Source of the DNA: Kalaharituber pfeilii
Taxonomy: Eukaryota > Ascomycota > Pezizomycetes > Pezizales > Pezizaceae
Assembly (NCBI GenBank): GCA_015179045.1
Contig: WHUZ01000049.1
Coordinates: 1 to 64,000, forward strand
Length of the DNA stretch: 64,000 nucleotides
Reading direction: 5' to 3'
Shown here: one piece after another, positions 9,583 to 21,619 of the stretch
Layout of the letters: each line of letters opens with the position of its first letter
How positions within the stretch are numbered: the stretch's first letter is position 1
Translations under genes and position numbers: made by a program
The notes under the pieces: generated by a model
The model's database searches: none
What the model saw: only the letters and a program-made list of their open reading frames with translations
Told to the model about the DNA's origin: nothing

Positions 9583-10649
9583 CAGAGTCCGGATGGAAGG
9601 AGTATGGATGGATCTGGTTTATTTTCTTATTTTCTTAAGTTAATAATAGTACATTTGTTCTTTTTTGTAGGATACCTATTTTCTCACTTGAGCTAATTCA
9701 TATTCATTCTGCGGTCAATGAATTAAGTGAAAAAAAATTAAAACGGATTGCTCCAGTTCCACTAGAATCTAATCATATGGAACTGGAGCGTTACAGTCCA
9801 TCCGTGCTCAACTCAAGAGTTGAACTGGGTGGGACCCTGAATTCTACCCCTCTCTCCATGGCGCTTTTGGTTACCTCCATCGCTGGAGACTTCAGCTTTC
9901 CACTTCAGCCAAGGGATAGGTCAGTTCGAACCTTGGCAAAGATCAGAAACAATTGAACCCATGGGCGGCAGCGCACCTTCGCAGCGCAATTTCGCATGCT
10001 AAATCAAAATAGGTTCTCTTAATTTTATCTTGTTATGAAGTAACAGACTTTGCAAGTCGGAAGCTAAATTCAAAAGGTCGGAAATTTATTTGGGCGCTGA
10101 TAGAGGAAAAAGTGGTCTAGTGGGCAAGCAGCTGAGATGATCGAGGTCTATTGATCTGACTTCCCTTCGACCTTGTAACGATGATGATCTCTTCTAAGGC
10201 CCCCTTCTCCCCTCAAGAAATAACCCCTACCTTCCTGGTACCCCTTCCCCTTTAGTAGTTACCTTCCCCTCCGGCCTTCACCCACCGTGTGACTTGAAAT
10301 GCCAAGATTCTCCACCGCACCCAACAGTTCCAGGGTGGATTTGCGACAGCGCCATGGCAGGCTCATGGCATACGGTTGTCACCCTGACTCAGTTTTACGC
10401 CAGCACTACAAAATGACGCCATTGAAGGCAGGGTTCACTTGAAGCGCGCCATGGCGCTGCGAAGAGGCGAAGAGGCGGGAAGCATCCAGGCGCACTGGGC
10501 GCTTGGGGGCGTCAGGGTTGTTGCTGAGTGACGTACAGTAACAGCTCACTCGATGTCGTTTACCTTCGAAGCTGGCGCCCTTTCTAGCAGAGCAGATTTT
10601 ACCCCCATCATTGGTCGGTGATTAGTACATCTATGAAACCTTGCTATCT
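9583..10649. other. Intergenic stretch, only a hairpin recognised
   Basis: A 12-bp inverted repeat GCTCCAGTTCCA / TGGAACTGGAGC (9750-9761 and 9778-9789, 16-base loop) is present. CTTCGCAGCGC near 9978 and its reverse complement near 10457 form another distant inverted pair. No gene is seen. Confidence 0.4.
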
Positions 10650-11232
10650 TACAGTCAAACCTGTCATATTGGATAACGTCGGGACTGGAGGGTTCTATCC
10701 AATAAGACAGGTTATCCGCTTACGCAGGTTTGAGTGGAGAGGTTAACCTCTGTGCTATATATATGCAGTCAGAGCTACAGCGGGTATGTACATGAATACT
10801 AAACTATACAGGTGCAAAATAAGATGTAATAGATCCCAGTTTCAAAGGGCACTTGAAGCATTGGATGCTGTTTGAGAATAACAGAATAGTTGGTACCTTT
10901 CAGCCTTAGTAGCATCTTCGTATTCGGGCTTATTGTCATAGTGTCTATGAACTGACAACAATTTAGAGTACGAGACTGTACTTGCCAGTAACATAACTAT
11001 ATACAGGTTACTAGTAGAGATGGAATTTTCAATATGGATCATTTATGACAGAACAATCCCACAAAGTGGCCTAACAGCCGATTAAAGTTCATGACCCTTG
11101 CTAGTATTCGCGATATCCAATGTGACAGGTCCAATTACTGCGTAAATTCGGAAACGGGCCAGCGAAAATGCCATCCATCCAATAGACAGGTTATCCAATA
11201 TGACAGGATTCAATATGACAGGTTTGACTGTA
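10650..11232. mobile_element. MITE, pogo/Tc1-mariner type, 579 bp with TA duplication
   Basis: The element 10652-11230 starts CAGTCAAACCTGTCATATTG and ends with the exact reverse complement (20-bp perfect inverted repeats), flanked by TA on both sides. Copies of the terminal motif (CAATATGACAGG, CCAATAAGACAGGTTATCC and variants) recur next to both ends. The longest internal frame is 66 codons, so it is non-autonomous. Its architecture resembles that of the element at 6364-6786 although the terminal sequences differ. Confidence 0.8.
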
Positions 11233-14200
11233 TGGTAATTCATCAATCAAGCCGGCTCTGAGGCAGCGTAAACAGTGCATACAGCAAAACGCATGACCTT
11301 TATTGGTTATATTAAACGTCAAACAGCTGCAGATCTAGAATTGCAAAACTGAATAATGTTACTCGACATATGTAGGTAGTGCCAATTCGAAGCACTTGAG
11401 CTCGCGCGGAGAATTATCAACAGTAGTGTGGGGTAGATGACTTTCACTGCAGCAGTGTCACATGCATGAAACTAGGTGTAGTCAACTGTTCTTCTAGCCA
11501 CTATCCAATGGTTTTCGTGTGCTTTGACAATACGGTTGTATGATCTGCGTTCATTTTCACTTGCGTCTTTCTGGCTTTCGAAGCCAGTCCAATGCCAGTT
11601 TTGGTAGCCCAAATCAAGTCCAAGTAAGAAGTAGTCTTAGTTGTAAATGATATGTCATATTGTTAGAAACCCTAAGTGATATAAGCAAAATAAAACTATC
11701 AGTAGAACACTTCCAACTTGCAGATTTACGAGAACCCTGACCTAGTGTTTTTCCAACATTATCTTCAATCCAGAATATGGGCCGGGAAATAACCGATTGT
11801 ACATTATAATATCACCTGTAACCTGGCTTCGGTCCACTGCGGGCTAAATATTAAGTCATTTGACGTTTGTAAGATAGAGCTTACCTCTGGCTTAAAGCAG
11901 CCTATTCTGCTTAGAAAGCTATACCACACCATCATTCCATAGATAAGTATACACAGAATACAGAACATACGGTATATTACTCATTAGAGAAATGTGCATT
12001 AATCTTCATTATATTTTCCCAATAACCAGAGTTAGTGGTATCTGAAAGGTCAAAAGAGGTTGGTTCAGTAAAACCTGAAATTCTAACTTCATTGCAATAT
12101 TCTCATTTGCAATAATCTCATTTGCAATAATCTCACTGGCATCCAAGTCGTTTGTGCTACTGATGAACAGAATGGTTATACAATTTGCGGGATTGAGGGT
12201 CGTTTGTGTATTGCCTTATGTAACAGGTTGGAAGATAACCCGAGCATCAAACAGCGGAGTCATGCCCATATGAGGCATTGGCGTGGTCCTGACTTTCAAT
12301 GATGGTTTACACCATGTTGTAAGTAATACAACGGCACAGTTTTGTGCTACACAATGTTGTACCTTATCCGGTTAAGCTTATATATTATCTTCATGGCAAA
12401 CTCTCAAACCGGTGACTATGTCGACCTATGCAACAACTTGTATGAAAGGTGAAGCAATGTAATGTTGGAATTGTCGCAGGGTACGAAAAGTTGCCACTTG
12501 TCCCATATCCCACCCCAATTAGATGCGCATATTCTGATCACAATAGACATGCCACAGGATGTTGTAGCAGCTCTACGTGGAACAATCTAATTATAATATC
12601 TTGGTTGAAAGCCTGCTCATACTTCGTGTCGTCAGCCTGAGCATACTCGGTATCGTGACGGAAGTTAGGAACCGACATGTCCGCCCACCAAAATTTTCCA
12701 ACTCAATCAGCTCCACTAAATCAGCTCTGATTTTAATGACTATATCATAGATTTGTTGCTTTTCGAGTGCTGAACAAATCCGTGATTTCCATTTTAATTT
12801 GAGAAAAGATTGGTGGAGCTGATGAACCAGGCTTTTGGAACCTATGGTACATATATGATACGGAGCAAAACTTGCCAAGTGGCAAACGCCCAAGGCAAAA
12901 AGTGCCTATTTAAGTTAGAGGGCAGCTCACTGTAGTTTAAATTCGGAGCCAAAGGAAATGTTACAACATGTCTGTTCTTATAAATCTTCAGAAGCGCAAA
13001 AAGTTGCGTACAATGTGACAGGGATAGTTGTCAGGAAAGAGATGTTGTGTTGGTTATGTAATACTTGTTATTCTACATGCATTTTCTGTAGTTTTCTACA
13101 TGCTGCACAGAGTAACACGCTTTAATTTTTTGTTTTTGAACCAATTTACGTATGCAGAATTCCATTTCCCAGTCACAGCCTCAAATTACCTGCTGAAGCC
13201 TGCATACAATAGCGAGATGAAGATTTCAGTCATAAAATTCACAATCAAGAAACTGCTCAAGTTCAGCGCATCAGAATTATTATTGTATAAAATGAATGCA
13301 CAAACAAGGTCCGGAAGAGCGGGATACAATAACAAAAGCTCAGCTCCTGTCATTAGCTAGAAGTGCGCCAGATTAGCTTTGGCTGTTATGACTGTTGGGT
13401 GGCAATTATACAATTTATCAACTTGTATGCAGTTAAAATTATGTGTGTCGTATTTTTGTGTGTAAAACCTATACAATTGTTCTGAAGACTTTTCGACAAC
13501 AAGTCATATGATGCTATTGGTCAAGAAGGAACCCCTGACAACAACAATTATAGACTTGAACTTTGTATTATTTCATTACCCAACAACATCTAATTAGAAA
13601 TTAAACATCGTCATCATGTACTATTTTGCCTGCTCTACAATCCTACATTGTCTGAACTGAAAAATATGAAGGTGGTGTTGAGAAATTATGGATTGAATTA
13701 GGTCGAGAATTTTATACCCCAAAATTATAGTATTAGTTACTAGCGGAATGAAAAGATTTACTATGTATGGAATTGATCAACAAAGTTATAGTATTTATAT
13801 GCTGAGTAAGTTCGTTATACCATACCCAATATAGCATTAGATGCTGGTATCAGACTAGTTAGGCACCAATGCTAAGTCCATGAAGTTTACAACAGGTCCC
13901 TTCTTGACCAACAGCACTTCACTTTTGACCCCCTTGTCAGGTGGCGCACAGTTTGCATGCATAGCGCTTCTGAGTAACTTCCGCCACCCCGGAGTACATT
14001 GCTCAGATTATCACATGGACATGCATAGCCAATAGTTTTCCTCCGTCATTCGATTAGGCATCCGCAGCACCAGCCCTAATATATCTACAGGGGCCTCCAA
14101 TCTATCGAGCAGGATCGGCCCGACCGCGCCGCATGCGGGAAGAGTTTGAAACATTGAAGGTTCTAACCTGATATTGTCGAACTTTCAAGATTGACAAAGG

Positions 14201-14744
14201 TTACACAGAGCTCCTACGTGAAAGAGGTCAACTCAGCTTGATGTTGCTTATGAATGTGATATGACATTAACTTAGCTTCAATGGCGATTATCTGTTGACA
14301 GAATCAACCAATCACCTCTGCAACGTTCTGGGGCTCCAGAGCTCTGCAGGCCCCAGCCTATTGGCCTAATGCAGTTGCACTTGCTTTTGATAGCAGCTGG
14401 GCCCCTTGACAACAATTGCTCTAGGAGATCCTAGTGCGCATGCATGCGCAGGTGCATGGGCAGGTGTAAATGTTCTTGCAAGCGAGAACTTAACATGGAT
14501 CTCTGCATGTTGATTAATGTCTATCTTCTATTGATACTCCGTAATAGCGAAATGTATAATAGGACTTTGCTGTCAATATGGTGGAGTAGCTATGGGAGAG
14601 TTTTTAAAGAACTGCGGATCTCCGTAGCCGTGCACAGAGCTCAATCAGGTACATAAAAGGTATTTGTAGTTGGCCAACTTGGTAAGCGTTTTGAGCATCC
14701 TTCATAAGAAGACCTCATGCCCAGAAAGCCCCGACGTACTGGCT
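11233..14744. other. Intergenic stretch without a recognisable gene
   Basis: The open frames here (up to 110 codons) have no recognisable domain and no supporting intron structure. A 15-bp tandem repeat (TTTGCAATAATCTCA, three copies, 12091-12135) is the only clear structure. Confidence 0.45.
12091..12135. repeat. 15-bp tandem repeat, three copies
   Basis: Two identical copies of TTTGCAATAATCTCA preceded by one copy with two differences. Confidence 0.85.
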
Positions 14745-14815
14745 GGTTCGGAAAGTATTGGAACGCTGCATAAAGCGTATGCGCTATTCGCCTTTTGATA
14801 CTTTCCGGATCACCG
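14745..14815 (+). repeat. Dispersed repeat, copy C, with imperfect terminal inverted repeats
   Basis: CTGGTTCGGAAAGTATTGGA, ACGCTGCATAAA and GCGCTATTCGCCTTTTG are shared with copies at 6157 and 7322. In this copy TTCGGAAAGTAT at one side and ATACTTTCCGGA at the other form a terminal inverted repeat, suggesting a very short MITE. No clear target duplication was found. Confidence 0.55.
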
Positions 14816-14998
14816 AGTACTGCTAAGTAGTCTAGTCTCGTGGCATTCTTAATTCTGGTCATACAAATAATTCCATGTCAAGAAGATTGTTGTCACCTAT
14901 TACATCCTGCGTCAAGTTCCTCTTGGTTGCCCATTCGTCAACCGAAAACTACAGGCTTCCTTGTACCAAGATCTTGGTGCTGATGCAATAAGTTCTTG

Positions 14999-15215
14999 TA
15001 ACGGAGGTGGTAAACGCAGAGAGTTGCCGCCCGCCAGGTCAAAAAGACACTTGATTAGCGATGCTCGCTAGTCCCCTGCGTAGCTCATATAGCACTTATT
15101 TATTTATGCGACTGCGACGCTGTCGGCTATCGCATATCGCCCTGCGTTGCATATGCGTTTTTCGTATGCGCGTGCATCCACCGACTGCCCCCCCTACGGT
15201 TGCGGTGAGCCCGTA
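14999..15215 (+). repeat. Roughly 200-bp dispersed repeat, copy 2, opposite orientation
   Basis: It matches the reverse complement of 9160-9352, with an internal insertion or length difference of about 25 bases around 15146-15172 (TATGCG-rich). The 9-bp-stem hairpin is kept here without change in the stem. No coding potential is seen. The family may be a SINE-like or structured non-autonomous element. Confidence 0.75.
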
Positions 15216-15712
15216 ACAGTTCTGATATGACAAATATAGTATTAATACTTTAAGTAGTACTTGCATTGCAACAAGTAGGTTGTGTCCTCTTGCCAGACTC
15301 TGTATGTTGACATCATACAAGTCTTTGCTATTCCTTGAAGATTTCCATCAATAGAACTTCAACATGTAGCTAAGGCACAATTATTTTTTTGATGTATAGC
15401 GTATAGCATTTGCATATTGCATTAGCTTTTCTAGATTTAATGGCACATGATCAAATGCCAAAAGATGCTTCTACCATGAAGCAATAAAATCCAATAAAGG
15501 ATTTGTATTATTGATAATTTCAATTTGCTCTCCTACTAATTGGTGAGGCATCATCAACTGCAAAGTCTGCTACATAGTTAAAAATGCAACGCTCCTTCTT
15601 TTTTGACCCCTGTCAGTTTAACATTTTGCGGAAGGTCTTTGAGCTGTCTAAACAGCACCCTGGTCGAGTGGCGTTTTCGCGGGTCTAGACGGCGTTGCGG
15701 AAGGTCTCTGAT

Positions 15713-15824
15713 GTCTTTGACGTTTCAGCATCGGGTAGTTGTCTTTGACGTTTCAGCATCGGGTAGTTGTCTTTGACGTTTCAGCATCGGGTAGTTGTCT
15801 TTGACGTTTCAGCATCGGGTAGTT
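15713..15824. repeat. 28-bp minisatellite, four identical copies
   Basis: Four head-to-tail copies of a 28-base unit beginning GTCTTTGACGTTTCAGCATC, with no differences between copies. TGCGGAAGGTCT occurs twice just upstream (15627 and 15696), so the array grew inside an already duplicated sequence. It is non-coding. Confidence 0.95.
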
Positions 15825-18800
15825 CTATTTATGGCACAAGCTGCTTAAGCCTTGAAATTAATTGGGAGAGTGTTGTCGTTAACTAGTAGTTGGCATACAA
15901 TGCCGCATGTATACAATCTTCCCTTGCTAGAATGAACGGTAAAAATTCAGCATTTTTCGTTCATATATATAGCGAGGCTCATTGTACAAGAGCTGACTGT
16001 GCATCTGTACTCGAGCACATTGGTTACGAAACTTCCTGTCTATCTGGACTACCGGTATCTTGTACAAGTAATTTAAGTTGTGCAGGCAGCATGTAAATCC
16101 ATATGTGTATCATAATGCATGACTGCGACCAGATTATGCATGATTGTCTCCATCACATACGACACTGCATCGTTTGGTTGCACTAGCACTGGGGCCAACC
16201 AGACTAATTATTGCAAAGTACTCCTAACCTACCATGTGAGTATGAATCACGATCGTCTGAGCTATATTACATATTTAAGGAAGTAAGTAGAGCATTGGAG
16301 TACTCTACAGAGTGTCCATCCACCTTGCAGTTTGATTTGTGAATTCAAAGGGATGCAGGGGCCCGAAGATTCCAGAAAATGCATAATCATCCTTGAGATG
16401 AGGGCTTCCCAGTCCCATTGCCTGTTCTGGCGCCGTGAGCCAGATACAGTATATGTTTGGAAATCAAACCCTCATTGTCATTTGTGTACTTTTGTACGGA
16501 ATGCGTTGTGAGCCTTACAGTATTAAAGAGTTGGTGCTGCATGCATGCACTGGTGGTGCCCGATCTTTCAAGGGAGGGGAGTTCATACACTTCGCCCAGT
16601 ATTAGTCGTGGTCGTCTTCCCTCAAAAAAATGAATCTTAAGCGGAATTCTGGACCCATTGAAGTATAATCCAACCACCTCACTCCTCGTATAGCAGGTAG
16701 TCTGATGATGTGTAGTCCGAGTGTTAGACTTCATATATACCGGATTGTTATCACATGCAACTATAACTGCTCATGTACTCGAGTACAGTGTTTTCCCTAG
16801 TGCGACGCCATTGACATGTGTTAGCTGCATGCACATTTCTCAGTGTCCATCCTCATTATTCTACATATCCCTTACATACTCGATCTAGAGGCAAATTCGG
16901 TGCCGACCTCTCTAGACCAGATATTGCCAGTACAGAGGGAAACCTAAGCAATATCAAAAAATCAACTAAGTTGGATTTTCAATAACTTTCTATGATTGTA
17001 TTATAACTAGATATGCTGTGTTATTGGATTGAGACCTAGCCCCAACATTTCTCTTCTACTTCATTAGCCGACCTCTATATCTGGCTATTCGGATATATTG
17101 GATAAGAGCCAGGGCATCAAGCCGATCCAATAATATGGAAAGGTCGAATGTATAGCTGCCAGTGAGACATGAACATGACGTATGGAGACATCGCGTAGTA
17201 GTTAGTAGAATAGATGCAAACCATATGGTACTGTGTAGCATCAAGTTCGCCTCCCATTCACCCTACAAAAACCTACATCTGAGATGATTTCGTCATGTTT
17301 TGGGTTTATGGTAATTGTATAGCTAATAGGGAAGTAGCAGTTATAATATAATGATTTGATCTTCGTGCTTCGTGAGGCCTCCCCTGCTGTCTGCGAGCTT
17401 ATTACAGAGCCTTCTCATTCCGTAGTCGAGATGTTTGATCGACACTACGGTATTAAGTTTATGGGGTGGACGGTTGGGGTTGCAACTTGATATTCTCGTA
17501 ATCTGGGCCCCTCGGTATTATCATATCTCCCATTCTAGCAATATTTGGTTTGGTGCAACAGGCACCGAACATTCCTTCAGTTCACGTACGTAAGGGACAC
17601 ATATAGGTATTGCCACTAGTATGATGGCGATCCGAGTAAGAGCCTATGCAACATTGTCCTCATGATACTTGTGCATTATTGATGCCCCAGTCCTAGTCCT
17701 CTTGACCTCCAACTCATCAGGCGTCCAAAGTAAACCTCACGATTTCCACCTACATAGTCAGCTGTTCTCATGCTCCAATTTGTGACCACCTGAATTATGT
17801 TGCTGCAACATTATATGTAATCAGGACCCAGACCCAAGCTGCAGAACCAAGACGTAAACATACGAGATTGATAACCCGTTAAGTTACTTTACGCAAGCGG
17901 CGCAACGCTTTAATTCTGATCCGTGATCTGCGGGATGCATGGGTTCCAGTTCAATAGCAAGGCCCTGAGCGGACCCATGAACCAATCAGGACAATTAACC
18001 CAGAACCACGTACAGCAACTTGCAGCACCAATGGTGAGTACATTGCGACTCCGATTGTTTTAGTACAGGGCTCGCGCTGTGTAGTGGACACTGCGCTACA
18101 CAACACTTACATATCACTAGAACTCTACACATGCGGCGTATGTACCGTCCTCCAGCCAAGCCTGTCAAGCTAAAATTATGCAGGGCGTTTACACATGCAG
18201 CATAGCATGTAAGAAATTTCTACGTGACGAAATTTAATATGAAGATGATATTTATTCTTTGAAAAAAAATTTGCAATTAAAATCAAGAAAACAAGCTCAA
18301 AGTTATGGGACAATATATAGTTTCCTATACCATGATCTTCTGAATCAAAATAAAAATCGTTGCGTGAAGGCCGAAAGAAAAGGGGAATGGTGCAGTCTCG
18401 AGACTGGGAATGGAGACAAAAAATGCTAAGTGGAAATATGCAGTCAAAGATTTGTACTCGTTGATGTCAGTGAATGCTGGTAACGAAGAGACGATTGGCT
18501 GGTCATGGCGCGTTGCATGCTGCAGTTTTACATTAAGGAGGCTAAGGGCGAAAGAAAGCTTGTAATATTTAGGGTGCAGGAACGAGACCTTTATTTTAAG
18601 TAGAATACACTAAGGATTCTAATGTAGATAAGGCGGGGCATCAGGAATGTGAGTACTTACATGTATGTGAGGGGAAGATGCCAAGAGGTTAATTCCCAAG
18701 TTACTTTATGGTCATGCTAGTCTAGATAGGGCCAGAAGTTAAGTTAGGATAGTGGGAGAACAGAGAACAGGTTGAGAGCATGCGAGCTGCAGTAATTGGT

Positions 18801-21309
18801 CTACCGAATATCTTTGTCTGGTGACAATCGTCGGGTGCTCGCCCTGCTGCATATCTCCTAAGCAAAGTTAAGCTCCACCAATACTTTCATCAGTCCTATT
18901 ACAGGCAACCACACAGAATAAATCAACAAAATCTCAACGTTAATCAACGTAGATCATTGAGTTAGCAGGTGTTGAGCAATAGCTTTCCACGTGCATCCCC
19001 CAACCCTACTGCTTCCCGATGAGTAACGATCGCTCTGATCGGGCTTTTTTGAAACTGGTGTGAAAGAGAACCTAGCCGCTTCGAAGGGGTCTGGCGCAGG
19101 ACGACTACTAAGTTTGGTTACACCAGTTATGAGACTAGTTGCATCACTAACTGTGCCTTATAACCTTATCAAACCGACCTGTCCACTCAATTGCGCAGAT
19201 GCATGTGCATGTTTTCATTTGCAATATTTTCACAGCCTGCTAGCTTCAGCTGTACCTGAAAGCTTGTTCCCTCGGCCCGCGATCGCCTCCAAAATCGATC
19301 GATCCCCATCCTTAGTACTAGATGTCCAAGTCCGTGAAAACCTTGCACGACTATTCCCTAGCTGGCGTATAACGCCCTCCAGGGGCAAAGATTCAGCTTA
19401 CATATACTAGTATCACACGCCACTTGATATTAAATTAATCCAAGAACCAAACTGCCGGCCAGACTGCGCAATATGCCAGCGCGATCGTGAGTATCGTTCG
19501 TTCGCCCCATGGATACTTCTCTAACTCGATCATAACAACTAATTTAAACGTACCCGCAGACCCACGCCGCATGCATTGTAGCGGCGTTGTGCACGCCACC
19601 TCACAGTTAGTGTCACCTTCGCGGACTTCATTCCCAATTATTGTTTGGTTACCGACCTTCCTCTCCTGCCTTCCCAAATCAACTTTCTACCCTCTTGCAC
19701 CGAATCAGATTCACAGGCGCTAAAGTTGTACGTACAAATGTATTGCTTGAGACTTACATAGTTCGTATGCTATAGTGGACGTGTTTTGATACTCGAGGGT
19801 TTCTGCACATCTGGAAAGGACCGCAGGTAGGTAAAACTCCAATTTCTGCCGGTCGACGGCACATGAAGTACTAGTACGTACTATGATCGGATGCTGTAAT
19901 AAGGCTGTCTCTGATGAATATATTTCATATCCCAGGTGGTAAGCGACGTTGGGGGCCAGACTAGATGCTGGGCATATTACATACGATATTGGTTGATCAA
20001 CTGGATTCAATTTTACGTTCATATGCCCAAATTCCAGGCTCAGGACATGCAGCAGGGGGAGGTCTTGTCATGCGACTGCCAAATTCCAAATTGTGGTATC
20101 GCATATGCACGTCAGAAAATCTATATGTTTTTAAGCATATCCATGCATACTCTACGTAAAAGCCAGCCACATGCGGCACAGATGGACAAACTTCGTGTCA
20201 CCAAGAGGAATTTCATATTGCACGAAGACTCTGCATGCATGCTACCCTTCTATACGTACGTACAAAAGCACATACTTGGTACTTCTTAACGTCTACTTCT
20301 AGCTACGCAAATCCCTCATGCGAGTACTTTTAAAAGACAAAGAACCGTGAGTTGTGCAAAGCTGTTGTTTTGTCCCAATACATTCCGCTTCAACTCATCA
20401 ACATCCCATGCATGAGCCACAACACTTCATCATACCCACCAGCTTCAGCCGTGACTTTTAACTAGACTCGTATTGTGTGGCACGCGAACCTGCACTAATT
20501 TACCTCCATTAGCAACCCTCAGTGTTTCCCAGCCCCATCCCCAGGAATTCTTTGCTGTGAATTTTCTTTTACTCCACCAGTCCAACCATGAAGCAGTAGG
20601 TGCCATTCATCCCATTGGTTCCCTTCAACCGATTGCGGTCCAGTTTCGAGCAGCTGTTAGCTTCCTCGCTTATATCCCTGCCACACATAGGCATATGTAC
20701 TCTACACCTAGGACTCACGTATACCGTTAATCACGGAAGATATACTGGACAACCAAGACTTCGAAACCTAAACCGCAACCCGCATCAGTTCCGATCTATC
20801 CGAGGTCTACAACATTCATTCCGACATCCGATTTTCTCTTGTTCGAGAAAGAAACAGCCGTTCTTCCTCCTACTTTCCGTTCCATACTCTACACAACTGC
20901 CATGCATACTAGTATTAACTACCAAGTAGTTTGGTATGTATGAGACCAGAGTAGTTGTGGCGTTTTCCCGGAAAACTAAACTAGATAGTAATTAGTGAAG
21001 TTTCTGCTACGCTCGGCTCGGCTCGGGCCTTAGCCGCACCACGATATGCTCGCGTGGGCAAACCCCGTGCAGCAGGTTACAAAAATATTGCATTAGTCTG
21101 GTCTGGCCCCCAAAGGGGGTAAGATACATTAGAGTATGCATATGTGTTCGTAACCTGAATAGGGTATCGCGTTATCAAAAATTCTACACTTGCGGCGGTC
21201 CGAATGCAGATGTAAATATAGGAAAAAAAAGAAAAAATTAAGACAATATGTTACAGAAAATATGGCTTTAACCGACACTATGTAACACTTCATTCGCTTA
21301 CTAATACAG
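15825..21309. other. Intergenic stretch without a recognisable gene
   Basis: Frames of up to 117 codons occur but show no known motif, and overlapping frames on both strands are of equal length. I see no repeat pair or element end that I can support. Confidence 0.4.
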
Positions 21310-21535
21310 GCCTTTTTCCCCCTCTGCCCCATCGCCCTTCGTTCCCTGGCCCCCTATGATACCGCACGGAATATCACACCTTTCGCTCTTCGCTCCCTTG
21401 CCCTATTATACGGACTACTGGGTCTCTTGCTTTTCGCTTCCTCCCGCCTTTACATCACAGAGTAGTGCGCCTTTTGCTCTTCGCTTCCTCACCCTCTGCT
21501 GTATGGAATACCACGCTTCACTCTCCCTTCTACCA
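21310..21535. repeat. Degenerate tandem repeat of about 40-60 bp
   Basis: Variants of CGCTCTTCGCTTCCTC and GGAATATCACACC-like blocks recur four times (near 21328, 21382, 21436 and 21476). They produce a 61-codon frame with internal repetition that is unlikely to be a gene. Confidence 0.55.
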
Positions 21536-21619
21536 TACTAGCCAGTAAAATATGTATTCGGACATAGCGCATAATGTGCATGAGTACCCCTGTCCGAATA
21601 CATATTTTACTGGCTAGTA
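21536..21619. mobile_element. 84-bp perfect foldback element (MITE-like), TA flanks
   Basis: The left arm 21536-21564 (TACTAGCCAGTAAAATATGT and on to CGGACA) is the exact reverse complement of the right arm 21591-21619: 29 bp without mismatch, with a 26-base loop. If the outermost TA on each side is the target duplication, the core is 80 bp with 27-bp terminal repeats, like a Tc1/mariner MITE. Perfect arms suggest recent origin. Confidence 0.75.

Noticed and set aside
9900..9945. tRNA-like T-arm (GTTCGAAC)
   Set aside because: No matching A-box or acceptor stem at a proper distance upstream, so a tRNA gene cannot be supported.
16387..16734. 115-codon minus-strand frame
   Set aside because: No motif recognised and no gene-like context.
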